63,302 nucleotides of DNA, from positions 1 to 63,302 of the forward strand of contig JAMFSC010000095.1 in the NCBI GenBank assembly GCA_026225095.1, given 5' to 3'. Shown here piece after piece: positions 1-10,394 of the stretch (position 1 is the first letter of the stretch; the number at the start of each line of letters is the position of its first letter). A program made the position numbers and the translations under genes. This stretch comes from a bacterium. GTDB lineage: Bacteria; Acidobacteriota; Terriglobia; Terriglobales; Acidobacteriaceae. A model generated the notes under the pieces. It ran no database searches, had not been told where the DNA came from, and saw only the letters and a program-made list of their open reading frames with translations.

Positions 1-1646
1 ATCATGGGTACTTTTATTGCTTTGGCTGTCATGAGAAGGGCGATGTCTTCACCTTTGTGATGAAGATGGAGACGATCAGCTTTCCGGAGGCGGTGCGGGC
101 GGTGGCGGTGAAGTGCGGGATTCCGCTGCCGAAGCGGGAGTTTTCTTCTCCGGAAGAGGCGGCGGAGGCGGGGATTCGGCGGAAGCTGGTGGAGATTCAT
201 GAGGCGGCGACGCAGTACTTCGAGGGGATGCTGAAGAGTCCGGAGGCGGCTCGGGCGAGGGAGTATCTGACGGGGCGGGGGGTGTCGGCGGAGACGATTG
301 CGAAGTTTCGCATCGGGTATGCGCCGGACAGCTTCAACGATATGCGGGACCGGATGAAGGCTCACTTCGCGGAGGATGTGATGCGGGCGAGTGGGCTTTT
401 CAGCGCCAAGGAGAACGAGGACGGCAGCTTCGGGCAGGCTTATGCGCGGTTTCGCAAGCGGATTACGTTTCCGATCATGAACGAACAGGGCAAGCCGATT
501 GCGTTTACGGCGCGGGCACTGGAGGAGACGGACGACAAGGGGCGGCCGGTGGCGAAGTATATGAACTCGCCGGAGACTCCGCTGTATACGAAGGGGCAGG
601 TCCTGTTCAACCTGGACAAGGCGAAGGGGGATATGCGGACGCATGACTTCGCGCTTCTGGTCGAAGGGCAGATGGACTGTATCTCGGTATATATGGCCGG
701 GGTGCACAATGTGCTGGCTACCTCGGGGACGGCGTTTACGGAGATGCAGGTGCGGCTGCTGGGGCGGTTTACGAAGCGGGTGGTGCTGAACTTCGATCCG
801 GATACGGCAGGGGTGGGGGCGGCGGAGAAGTCGATTGAGCTGCTGACGGAGGAGGGGTTTGAGATTAAAGTCATCTCGCTGGAGGGTGGGCTGGACCCGG
901 ACCGGTATGTGCGGGAGCGGGGGATCCAGGCTTATATGGCGGCGCTGCGGGGGGCGAAACGGTACTCGGAGTATTTGATTGAGCGGGCTCGGACGGAGTT
1001 TCCGGCGCGGACGGCTGAGGCGAAGGTGAAGGCGATGAACTACCTGCTGCCGCATATCCGGAGGATGCCGAATGCGCTGGAGCGGAACGAGTTTGCGCTG
1101 GATGCGGCGCAGAAGCTGGGGATCGACTCGGGGATTCTGTTGCAGGAGTTGAAGCAGGCGGCGGCGACGCGGGTTTCGAGTGTGCGGACGAAGAAGGCTG
1201 AGCCGGTGAGTGAGACGGAGGCGGTATTGCTGCGGGCGCTGGTGGGGCCGGAGACGGATGCTACGAGGGCGCTGGCGGCGGGGGAGCTGGAGGCGCATCC
1301 GGAGTGGTTTGAGGGGCTGGGGGCGGCGGGGTTGTTTGAGGCGCTGGTGATGGGGGCGGCTCCGGAGAACCCGATGGATGTGGCTCCGGATGCGGAGAGC
1401 CGGTCGATGCTGGCGAGGGCGCTGGGACGGGCGCAGCGGGAGGATGCGGCGGCGGTGGAGCGGGTGGGGAGTCCGCTGGAGCAGGTGAAGGGAGCGCTGT
1501 TAAACCTGGAGCGGAGGGCGCTGGAGCGGAGGCAGCGGGAGTTGCGGACGATGATGGGGGAGGCGGATCGGCGGGGGGATGAGGAGATGTCGCGGAGGCT
1601 GGAGGTCGAGCTGATGGGGTTGATGAGGAAGCTTCGGGCGATGTAG
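1..1646 (+). CDS. dnaG: DNA primase DnaG (5' end outside window)
   Basis: DNA primase, which makes the RNA primers for replication. The gene enters from the left edge: the frame is open from base 3 and begins inside the CHC2 zinc-binding domain (YCFGCHEKGD, bases 15-44), so only the first few dozen residues are missing. A GTG at 57 and ATG at 60 are internal codons, not starts. The TOPRIM catalytic core is visible as LLVEGQMDC near base 655 and NFDPDTAG near base 790, with the conserved glutamate and the DPD aspartates intact. The last 150 residues form the variable helicase-interacting region. It stops with TAG at 1644. The dnaG-rpoD order is the widely conserved macromolecular-synthesis arrangement. 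Identification is certain from motifs and context. Confidence 0.96.
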   Translation, partial: HGYFYCFGCHEKGDVFTFVMKMETISFPEAVRAVAVKCGIPLPKREFSSPEEAAEAGIRRKLVEIHEAATQYFEGMLKSPEAARAREYLTGRGVSAETIAKFRIGYAPDSFNDMRDRMKAHFAEDVMRASGLFSAKENEDGSFGQAYARFRKRITFPIMNEQGKPIAFTARALEETDDKGRPVAKYMNSPETPLYTKGQVLFNLDKAKGDMRTHDFALLVEGQMDCISVYMAGVHNVLATSGTAFTEMQVRLLGRFTKRVVLNFDPDTAGVGAAEKSIELLTEEGFEIKVISLEGGLDPDRYVRERGIQAYMAALRGAKRYSEYLIERARTEFPARTAEAKVKAMNYLLPHIRRMPNALERNEFALDAAQKLGIDSGILLQELKQAAATRVSSVRTKKAEPVSETEAVLLRALVGPETDATRALAAGELEAHPEWFEGLGAAGLFEALVMGAAPENPMDVAPDAESRSMLARALGRAQREDAAAVERVGSPLEQVKGALLNLERRALERRQRELRTMMGEADRRGDEEMSRRLEVELMGLMRKLRAM

Positions 1647-1671
1647 GGGAGGGTTTCCCGCGGGGTCGGGC

Positions 1672-1953
1672 GTGGTGGAATGGTGGGGCGAGGTGTTGGT
1701 GGCGAGGTTTCCGAGTACGACTCCGGGGTTTGAGAACAGGAACGGGCAGAGGGTGATTGCGAGCACGGGGTTTGCGTCGGAGACGTTTCCGGGGCAGACG
1801 GTTTACAGGATGCGGTGCGTCCACTGCGGGCATGAGTATGGGTCGAATGGGTACGATATCCATCTGCGGCGGTGTCCCGGGCACCAGGATGGGGTGCGGG
1901 GGGAGAGGCTGCGGGAGGCAGGGCCGGGGCTCTTTGGTGCGATGGGGGATTGA
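1672..1953 (+). CDS. Small zinc-finger-like hypothetical protein
   Basis: A 93-residue protein lying between dnaG and rpoD in the same direction. The centre carries a likely zinc site, CVHCGHEYG followed by HLRRCPGHQ, giving a C-x2-C...H-x3-C/H arrangement; the region before it (NGQRVIASTG) resembles small conserved zinc-binding hypotheticals seen in many bacteria. The start is uncertain: adjacent GTG codons at 1672 and 1675 are possible and no strong ribosome site is seen. The role is unknown; binding of a nucleic acid or protein through the zinc site is only inference. Confidence 0.6.
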   Translation: MVEWWGEVLVARFPSTTPGFENRNGQRVIASTGFASETFPGQTVYRMRCVHCGHEYGSNGYDIHLRRCPGHQDGVRGERLREAGPGLFGAMGD

Positions 1954-2210
1954 GTTTCGGGGTATCAAGTTTGAGTCTTTTTTGTGGCGGCGGCGTCTAA
2001 AAGAAGACGTGGTACACTGGTTTTCGCTGGAAAGTGTGCGCCCCGACCTCCCATGTGAGTGTCAATTTGGGCTTGCCACCGCGGTTTATCCGCAACTCCT
2101 ATTTCTGGCTACCGCATCCTACGTATCAGGGAAGATCCGCGCGTTTCATCCGGTGGTTTTAGAGATGAGGCGGCATCCCGCAAAATTTTAAGTGAGAAGC
2201 GAGCGCTCCC

Positions 2211-3923
<1,713 letters not shown>

Positions 3924-3949
3924 ACGGCAGCGATGCCGGTTGGACTTGG

Positions 3950-3984
3950 GGGGTCGTGCTATCTGGCACGGCCCCTTGTTGTTG
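3950..3984 (+). terminator. Rho-independent terminator of rpoD
   Basis: A ten-base-pair stem (3950-3959 pairing with 3966-3975, one G-U pair) with a six-base loop is followed by TTGTTGTTG. It begins 26 bases after the rpoD stop. Confidence 0.8.
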
Positions 3985-4021
3985 CTGGTGGGAGATGAGC
4001 GCGTGCGATACTGGCGGGACG

Positions 4022-5772
4022 ATGGATTCCTTTTCGACACCGTCCCGACTTCGCAAATTTGCGTTGATTTACAGCCTTCTCCTGGTTCTTTGCGGCATTG
4101 GTTATGCCAGGTACAGCAACTACATTCTCGATGGGGATGCGGTTGCGTTCATGGACATCGGCGATGCGATGCATGCGCATGACTTCGCGCATGTGGTGAA
4201 TGGGTATTGGAACCCGGCGTATGCGGGGGCGTTGCTGGTGGGGGAGATGGTGACGCACCCGAGCCGGTGGAAGGAGCTGCAGACCTTCTACTTTGTGAAC
4301 TGGGCGATCTTTGTGTTGAACATCGGGGCGTGCTGGTACTTTGTGCGGTCGATGGTGATGGTGCGGGAGAGGGCGGAGGACGATGCGACGACGGCTCCTG
4401 CGCTGTCGCATATGGCGCTTCTGCTGGTTGCGCTGGCGCTTCTGTTTGCGAGCTTTCAACGGGAGTTGATCCTGAGCGCGGTGCGGGCGGATGCGCTGCT
4501 GCTGCTGCTGTTTCTGATGGCGGCTTCGTTTGCGATGCGGATTCAGAGTGGCGGCAGGTTCTTCTACTATCCTCTGCTTGGGGCGGCGCTGGGGCTGGCG
4601 TACCTGACGAAGTCGTTTGCGTTTCTGCCTTCGGGCTTTCTGCTGGCGGCGATGATGGTCTACGGGCTGACGCGGAAGGCGGACGCACGGAAGCGGATCG
4701 TGGGGGGTGTGCTGGTTGCGGGGGTGGTGTTGCTGGCGCTGGCGGGGCCTTATGTCGCGGCGATCTCGAAGCAGCGCGGGAGGCTGACGACGGGTGAGTC
4801 GGCACGGCTGAACTACGCATTTTTTGTGGACCAGACGGGGCGCTGGCATGAGTGGAGGACGGGCGACCTGGGTCATGCGAAGGCGGACTTCAAGCACCAT
4901 GAAGAGCTGCTGGTGAACTGGCCGCCGGTGTACTCGTTCGACCGGCATGCGGTGGGGACTTACCCGCTGTGGTTCGATCCTTCGTACTGGACGGATACGA
5001 TCAAGCCTCAGTTTTATCTGAAGGGACACCTGTTGCGGCTGGCGCGGTGTTCGGCGTTGATGCTGCGTTTTCTGCTGGGACATGGGGAGGCGTTTGCGGT
5101 ACTGGCGATCCTCCTGGTGACGGGATGCTTTTTTGGCAAGAGACGGGCGCTGTGGCTTCCGCTGGTTCCGGTTGCGGCGTGGGGTCTGCTGATGTTCGGG
5201 ATCTACTTTCCGATCGATCTGCAGGATCGTTATCTGACGGGGCCTCTGTTGTTGCTTGTGCTGCCGGTGCTGGCGATGCTGCGACGTCCGGCGGAGGGCA
5301 ATCGCGGGGAGGTCGCGACGGGAGTGGCGTTGACGCTGGCGGGGCTGGTGCTGGCGACGGCGATCAGTGATCTTGGGGATCGGCGGCGGACGTTGAGTGT
5401 GACGGGATATCCGAGCGGGGCATACAGCAAGGAGATCTATCCGGCGGCGGCGGCGTTGGGGGCGGCGGGATCACTCCGGGGCAGACGGTGGCGTGCTTTG
5501 GGGACAAGGCCTGCTATGTGGATCACTACTGGGCTCGGTTGGCGGGGACTCCGATCCGGGCGGAGATTGAGGTTCCGGATGGGAGCGATCCGGGGGCGTT
5601 CTGGATGAAGCTTCCGAACCAGGATAAGGTGCTGGATGCGCTGCGGGCTCGGCATATCGCTGCGGTGGTCGCGGTGTTTGCGCCTGCGGAGCGGGAGCCG
5701 GAGGGTTGGACGAAGCTGGGGACGAGCGACTTCTATGTGCTTCGGCTGGGGTCTGCGCCGGGGGTTCAGTAG
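4022..5772 (+). pseudogene. ArnT/GT39-like membrane glycosyltransferase, frameshifted
   Basis: Multi-spanning GT-C type glycosyltransferase that would use a polyprenyl-phosphate-linked sugar at the membrane. From ATG 4022 (MDSFSTPSRLRK) the protein starts with a hydrophobic helix and then the family hallmark acidic loop (DGDAVAFMDIGD), followed by about ten membrane segments. The frame is lost at the GGG run 5467-5469: it continues as unrelated residues to a TGA at 5606-5608, while the expected C-terminal domain (TPGQTVACFGDK ... SDFYVLRLGS) continues in the -1 frame to TAG 5770-5772. Adding one G to this run restores a single open frame. This is either a real inactivating deletion, a sequencing error, or much less likely frameshift decoding. 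It lies tail to tail with a family 2 glycosyltransferase. Confidence 0.8.
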
Positions 5773-5790
5773 ATGCGGTCCTGCCGGACG

Positions 5791-5823
5791 GCCCCACTGC
5801 GCGTGGGGCGGTCACTTCGTGAC
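5791..5823. terminator. Paired hairpins between convergent glycosyltransferase genes
   Basis: Two adjacent perfect hairpins: GCCCCAC/GTGGGGC (5791-5797 with 5803-5809) and GTCAC/GTGAC (5811-5815 with 5819-5823). They sit in the roughly 100-base gap between two convergent genes and probably end transcription from both sides. There is no clear T-tract. Confidence 0.5.
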
Positions 5824-5875
5824 TTGTATACCGCTTCGCTTGGGCCTTCCGTTGGTCGGCTTGGAGATCTGATGG

Positions 5876-6814
5876 TCAGGAATTGACTTCGTTTTGCCAG
5901 ATGGGAACGGAGAGGTAGATCATGCGCTTGATCTCTTTGCGTCCGCGCGCCACGGAATCGAGGATCAGGCCGCAGGAGAGGGAGAGGAACGAGAGCGTAA
6001 CCAGGCCGGTTGCGAGAATCGCAGTGGGGAAGCGCGGCACCAGGTGGGTGCGGTGGAACTCGATGAAGATGGGGATGGCGAGGATGATGGCCGCGGCGAA
6101 GAGGATGGCTCCGCAGACCGAGAAGAAGAAGAGCGGGCGCTCGTTCTTGATGAGCATCATGATGGTGCGGAGGATGCGAACGCCGTCGGAGTAGGTGCGG
6201 AGCTTGGAGGCGCTGCCCTCGGGGCGGTCTTTGTAAGGGGTGTCGGCTTCGCCGATAGGCATGGCGAGCTCGAGCGCGTGGATGGTGAGTTCGGTCTCGA
6301 TCTCGAAGCCGGAGGAGAGGGCGGGGAAGCTCTTGACGAAGCGGCGGCTGAAGATCCGGTAGCCGGAGAGCATGTCCTTGATACGGCTGCCGAAGATCTG
6401 CCGGACGAGGCCGCTGAGGAGGACGTTGCCGGTGCGATGGCCGCGGCGATAGGCTGCGACGATCTCCGTGATGCGGGTGCCGTTGAGCATGTCGAGGCGG
6501 TCGTTGAGGAGGGTGCTGACCATGTGGGGCGCGGAGGCGGCGAGATAGGTGTCGTCGCCATCGACGAGGACGTAGACGTCGGCTTCGATATCGGAAAACA
6601 TGCGGCGGACGACGTTGCCTTTGCCCTGGAGCGGCTCGTGGAAGACGCGTGCACCGGCGGCACGGGCGAGCGCGATGGTGCGGTCGGTGGAGTTGTTGTC
6701 GTAGACGTAGATCTTCGCGGAGGGGAGGGCGGAACGGAAGTCGTTCACGACTTTGCTGATCGCCGACTCCTCGTTGTGGCATGGGATCAGCACAGCGACG
6801 GTTGGCAGACTCAT
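5876..6814 (-). CDS. Family 2 glycosyltransferase with C-terminal membrane segments
   Basis: GT-A fold glycosyltransferase of the polyprenyl-phosphate-sugar synthase type (DPM1/ArnC-like). The N-terminus VAVLIPCHNEESAI is the nucleotide-sugar binding motif, VYDNNSTDRT and VDGDDTY supply the acidic DxD-like residues, and two hydrophobic helices close the protein (FFFSVCGAILFAAAIIL and AILATGLVTLSFLSL). I chose ATG 6814; an in-frame GTG at 6832 would add six residues, and a GGAG lies 12 bases before the ATG. Its likely job is to make a lipid-linked sugar, which is the donor type used by the broken GT39-like enzyme facing it. Confidence 0.85.
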   Translation of the reverse strand: MSLPTVAVLIPCHNEESAISKVVNDFRSALPSAKIYVYDNNSTDRTIALARAAGARVFHEPLQGKGNVVRRMFSDIEADVYVLVDGDDTYLAASAPHMVSTLLNDRLDMLNGTRITEIVAAYRRGHRTGNVLLSGLVRQIFGSRIKDMLSGYRIFSRRFVKSFPALSSGFEIETELTIHALELAMPIGEADTPYKDRPEGSASKLRTYSDGVRILRTIMMLIKNERPLFFFSVCGAILFAAAIILAIPIFIEFHRTHLVPRFPTAILATGLVTLSFLSLSCGLILDSVARGRKEIKRMIYLSVPIWQNEVNS

Positions 6815-6941
6815 GTCAGGGGAGTTCTCCACTCGATCAAGCCTACCAGATGCGATGGCGGAGGATGTGAACGCGAGGGGGTCCGGGGGAACTGGGTGAC
6901 GGGGTGTCGCGTATCAGACGATGTAGGATTGGAGACCTTCA

Positions 6942-7307
6942 ATGAACGCGATGCCCTATACCGAACCGGCCCCGACGATGCAGATGAACGAAGCCCAGCG
7001 TGCGTGGTTTTACGCAGAGTATGCCGTGGCGCGGCGCGATGAGATCGCCGGGGTTCTGCTGGCGATCTTTCTGGGTGGGTTGGGGATCCATCACTTCTAT
7101 CTGCGGAGGTATGGGCTTGGGATCCTGTACCTGGTGTTCTCGTGGACGGGGATTCCGACGGTGATTGGGTGGGTGGAGTGCTTTTTTATGCCGGGGCGGG
7201 TGCGGGCCTACAACGCGATGGAGGCGGCGGTGATCGCGAGGCAGATTCTGGCTTACCAGGGGGCTGCTCCGACTCCCTATGGGGCGCCGGTTGCTCCGGT
7301 GGTTTAG
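6942..7307 (+). CDS. TM2 domain membrane protein
   Basis: A 121-residue protein with a TM2 domain: first membrane helix (IAGVLLAIFLGGLGIHHFYL), the conserved short loop with GIHHFYL, then a second helix (GLGILYLVFSWTGIPTVIGW). The N-terminus and the proline-rich tail (YQGAAPTPYG) are soluble. GGAG ten bases before ATG 6942 supports this start. Cellular role of TM2 proteins in bacteria is not established. The TAG stop at 7305-7307 is also the first three bases of a repeat element (see 7305-7400). Confidence 0.85.
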   Translation: MNAMPYTEPAPTMQMNEAQRAWFYAEYAVARRDEIAGVLLAIFLGGLGIHHFYLRRYGLGILYLVFSWTGIPTVIGWVECFFMPGRVRAYNAMEAAVIARQILAYQGAAPTPYGAPVAPVV

Positions 7308-7400
7308 GGCGGATTGGGGAGGGTCTGGAATCTTTGCCTGGGTGATGTGGCGCTCCGGCCCACCTTCATACCGACAGGCAACCTGCTCCAAGAGGGGCTA
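7305..7400 (-). repeat. Short MITE-like element (module 1, internally deleted)
   Basis: The whole gap between the convergent TM2 and GH31 genes. On the + strand it starts TAGGGCGGATTG, matching the terminal repeat TAGAGCGGATTG of the copy at 24245. On the - strand it contains GGTTGCCTGTCGGTAT and AGGTGGGCCGGAGCGCCAC, both parts of module 1. The TAG at one end is the stop of the TM2 gene and the TAG at the other (bases 7398-7400, - strand) is the stop of the GH31 gene. Confidence 0.7.
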
Positions 7401-9704
7401 CCTCCAGTCGATGGTGACGGGGGAGCCGGTGTAGTCGAACTCGGCGGAGGAGAGGCCGTTCTGGAGTTGCAGGGTGTTGCCGTTTACGGTAGCGGAGTGA
7501 ATGGTCGCGAACTTCCAGCGCAGGATGACGTGGGCCCTGGCGGTGCCGGAGATCTTCAGGGAGTCGCCGGTGTGGACGATCTCGCGGCCTTCGAAGTCTC
7601 TGGTGGTGAGGGCTTCGGGTGAGGCCCCGATGATCTCGTAGATGCGGCGGTCGTCAAGGGTCTTGAGGGTGGAGTTGCCGCTCTCGGAGGCGGGGACGAG
7701 GGTCATGATGTCCTCGGGGATTTTGGGCAGGACGGCTCCGGCGCGGACATAGACGGGGATGGTGTCGAGGGGGGCCTGGGCGACGAGGGTGGTGCCGCCG
7801 GGGAAGGGGAGGCCGGTCCAGAGGTCGAGCCAGATGGGGCTGTTTTTGGGGAGGTAGACGGTGCGGGAGAGGTTCTCGTCGATGATGGGGGCGACGAGGA
7901 GGTCGGGGCCGAAGAGGTACTCGTCTTTGCGGATGCGGGCGAGGGGATCGTCCTGGTTGTTGAGGACGAGGGCACGCATGATGGGCATGCCGGTGCGGGT
8001 CGCCTCCTGGGCGGCGGCGTAGCGGTAGGGGAAGAGACTCATGTGGAGGATGGAGTACTTGCGATAGGTGTCGAGGGCTTTGGTGCCGCCTTCCTTCGAG
8101 TCAAAATTCCATGGCGAGATGTTGGCTTCGGACATGACCTCCATGACGGGGGAGAAGGCGGAGTACTCGGTCCAGCGCATGAGGAGATTGGCGTCGGGAG
8201 TCGTCGGGGTCTTCTCGTAGCCGCCGAGGTCGCTGGCCCACAGGGGCATGCCGCTGAGGCCTGCTCCAAGGCCGGCGGTGACGACGGTGGGGAGTCCGTT
8301 TTCGGGGGAGAAGCTGGCTTCGTTGTCTCCGCCCCAGAGCATGCCGATTCCGTTGGCTCCCACGCTGACGGAGCGGGCGAAGAGGACGCCGTTGCCCTTG
8401 AGGTCCTTCTGGATGAGCTCTTCGACGGCGTTGTTGTAGAGGACGTCGTAGCGGTTGCGCATGAGGCGGGGGTCGGAGCCGTCGGCGAGTTTGAGGGATG
8501 GATTGTCGAGGAAGCTGCCCTCGGCGTCGTCGTCCTTGAAGCCGTCGGCTCCGGCGTGGATTGCGAGGCGGAGTTGATCCTGCCACCAGCGTTTCGCGGC
8601 GGGGTTGGTGAAGTCGATGAGGGAGCCTTCGCCCTTCCACCAGTGACCGACGTAGGGCTTGCCGTCTTCGGTCTTGATGAAGAAGCCTTTGCTGGCGGCC
8701 TCGGTGTAGTTTTCGGCGAGGGCGGGGATCTTGCCTTCGAAGCCGGTCTCGTGGGGCGGGTCGGACTTGGAATTGATCCAGGAGGTGTGCCAGAGGACGA
8801 GCTTGTAGCCCTGCTCGTGGAGGTGCTTGACCATGGCGGGGGCGTCGTTGAACTGCCTGGGGTTGAAGAGGTAGGTGTTGTAGGCGGTGGCCCAGGGGGA
8901 GTCGATGAGGATGACGCTGGCGGGGAGGCCGAGGGAGCGGGTGCGGTCGACGTCCTCGAAGACCTGGGCGTCGTCCTGGTGGAAGTCGCGGCCCTTCCAT
9001 GGGGCGAAGGCCCAGTACGGGGGCAGGATGGCGCGGCCGGCGAGGGCGGTGAAGTGATCGAGGATGGTGGGGAACTGCGGGCCCTGGAAGATGACGATGC
9101 GGAGGTGGGTGGCGGCGAGGTCCACGATGATGTCGTGGAGGTCGGAGGCGTTCATGTCGAAGGTGGCGTCGGAGGTGGTGTCGACCCAGATGCCATAGCC
9201 GGTGGTGGACATGAAGAAGGGCATGGGCTTGTAGGTGGAGGTTCCTTTGGGGCCGCCGTTGTCTTCGGACGCGTTGCGGAGGATGGTGTGGGCGTGGTTG
9301 AGTGTGTCGAAGTGTTCGCCTAGACCGTAGTAATTGGCCGCGTCGCGGATGTGGAAGCGCCAGAGGCCGACGACAGAGGAGAGGGATCGGATCTCGAGGA
9401 CGCCGTGGGAGAGCTGGTGGAGGTGGAGTTTGGTGGTGGGGACGGGGGTTCCGTCGAAGTCGAAGTCGTGGAGGAGGAGGTCGGGGCCGGGATCGATCGG
9501 GGAGGGGCGCTTGTCGGGGAGGGCGACGGCGATGGTGTCGGGGTCGCGGCGGGTGAGGCCGGGAACGGGGGGCTCGGGCTGGCGCTGGGTGGGCGCGGCT
9601 CCGGGGGTGATGTCGGGTTCGGGCTGCTGGGCGGTCAGGGTGATGGAGGTGAGCAGGAGGAGCGCCGAGGTGACGATGGCGAGGCGGTTCGACGGCTTGG
9701 GCAC
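7398..9704 (-). CDS. Secreted glycoside hydrolase family 31 (alpha-glucosidase/alpha-xylosidase type)
   Basis: Exported retaining alpha-glycosidase of family GH31. The start is GTG 9704, placed by an AGGAG seven bases upstream, and gives 768 residues with a signal peptide (MPKPSNRLAIV, then a hydrophobic stretch ending TLTAQQ); a longer frame upstream runs through a terminator hairpin and is not used. The (beta/alpha)8 barrel has the nucleophile region DGFKDDDAEG (about residue 390) and the acid/base region WGGDNEASF (about residue 457). YWAFAPWKGRDF precedes the barrel. Substrate specificity cannot be read from the sequence. The TAG stop belongs to the adjoining repeat element. Confidence 0.9.
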   Translation of the reverse strand: MPKPSNRLAIVTSALLLLTSITLTAQQPEPDITPGAAPTQRQPEPPVPGLTRRDPDTIAVALPDKRPSPIDPGPDLLLHDFDFDGTPVPTTKLHLHQLSHGVLEIRSLSSVVGLWRFHIRDAANYYGLGEHFDTLNHAHTILRNASEDNGGPKGTSTYKPMPFFMSTTGYGIWVDTTSDATFDMNASDLHDIIVDLAATHLRIVIFQGPQFPTILDHFTALAGRAILPPYWAFAPWKGRDFHQDDAQVFEDVDRTRSLGLPASVILIDSPWATAYNTYLFNPRQFNDAPAMVKHLHEQGYKLVLWHTSWINSKSDPPHETGFEGKIPALAENYTEAASKGFFIKTEDGKPYVGHWWKGEGSLIDFTNPAAKRWWQDQLRLAIHAGADGFKDDDAEGSFLDNPSLKLADGSDPRLMRNRYDVLYNNAVEELIQKDLKGNGVLFARSVSVGANGIGMLWGGDNEASFSPENGLPTVVTAGLGAGLSGMPLWASDLGGYEKTPTTPDANLLMRWTEYSAFSPVMEVMSEANISPWNFDSKEGGTKALDTYRKYSILHMSLFPYRYAAAQEATRTGMPIMRALVLNNQDDPLARIRKDEYLFGPDLLVAPIIDENLSRTVYLPKNSPIWLDLWTGLPFPGGTTLVAQAPLDTIPVYVRAGAVLPKIPEDIMTLVPASESGNSTLKTLDDRRIYEIIGASPEALTTRDFEGREIVHTGDSLKISGTARAHVILRWKFATIHSATVNGNTLQLQNGLSSAEFDYTGSPVTIDWR

Positions 9705-9732
9705 GAGGGGCTCCTGTGCGGCAAAAGCAGAT

Positions 9733-9761
9733 GGCCTGCGAGGGGTGAGTGCTCGCAGGCC
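9733..9761 (-). terminator. Terminator hairpin before the GH31 gene
   Basis: A perfect ten-base-pair stem (9733-9742 with 9752-9761) and a nine-base loop. Read on the - strand it is followed by CTGCTTTTG. It ends the small secreted-protein gene and isolates the GH31 gene, whose start lies 29 bases further on. Confidence 0.7.
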
Positions 9762-9791
9762 AATTCTACTCAGGTCCGACAATGTTCCGGG

Positions 9792-10166
9792 TTAGTAGGG
9801 ACGAGGCGGCGGCGGGCCGTAGCCTCTGTCGGGTCCGTGGTTGAAGGCGGCGTCGTAGCCGCGGCGGAAGCCATCACGGTACTCGTGGCGGGCTTCGCGG
9901 GGGACGTTGGGATGGCGGAACTCATCGCGGTTGTTGACGTTGGGACGGCGATGATTTTCCATGTCGCGGTGGGCTCCCTCGATTCCGTCGTGAAAGCCCC
10001 GGCGGGCGATCTCGCGGAACTCCTGCGGGGGGGCGTCCCAACCACCATGTTCGTAGCCTTCACGGGGCGGTGGGGGAGGGCCGTAGGGCTGTTGCGCGAA
10101 GACGATGCCTGTTGTGGTCAACATGGCAATCGCAAGTGCGGGTGCGGTGAATCGTGTGAGCTTCAT
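9792..10166 (-). CDS. Small secreted protein, proline/arginine/histidine-rich
   Basis: A 124-residue protein with a clear signal peptide (MKLTRFTAPALAIAML, cleavage probably after IVFAQ). The mature part has a proline run (PYGPPPPPRE), then a region of regularly spaced aromatic, arginine and glutamate residues (EFREIARRGFHDGIEGAH, EARHEYRDGFRRGYDAA) that looks like two related helical segments, and ends in another proline run. ATG 10166 is preceded by AGGAAG seven bases upstream. The family is unknown to me; it looks like an acidobacterial periplasmic or extracellular protein. Confidence 0.75.
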   Translation of the reverse strand: MKLTRFTAPALAIAMLTTTGIVFAQQPYGPPPPPREGYEHGGWDAPPQEFREIARRGFHDGIEGAHRDMENHRRPNVNNRDEFRHPNVPREARHEYRDGFRRGYDAAFNHGPDRGYGPPPPRPY

Positions 10167-10317
10167 GGCGACTTCCTTTCGTGCAGCTGCTGCTGGCGCT
10201 TTGTCCGCCACCCCTGGTGGGATGATGGGACGCCTCGGGCCGTTGTACGTCGTTAGGGTGATCGGAGACCGCGTGGCACCGATGGCGTCTGTTTTCTCCG
10301 GCTTCGTCTCAGGACAA

Positions 10318-10349
10318 ACGCCGTACAGGGGGATGAACCCGTACGGCGT
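10318..10349 (-). terminator. Terminator hairpin after the 10395-11351 gene
   Basis: Nine perfect base pairs (ACGCCGTAC at 10318-10326 with GTACGGCGT at 10341-10349) plus an inner GGG/CCC. On the - strand it is followed by TTTGTCC. Confidence 0.65.
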
Positions 10350-10394
10350 CGTGGTGTTTCTCGCAACGTTCTGGGAGGAAGCGGGTTGCGTGGG

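Noticed and set aside
5770..5790. TAGATGCGGTCCTGCC at the GT39 stop as another MITE end
   Set aside because: It resembles the terminal repeat for only a few bases, no internal module sequence follows, and the opposite gene ends in TGA.
9705..9782. N-terminal extension of the GH31 protein to 9782
   Set aside because: It would run through a strong terminator hairpin and bury the signal peptide; GTG 9704 with AGGAG is preferred.
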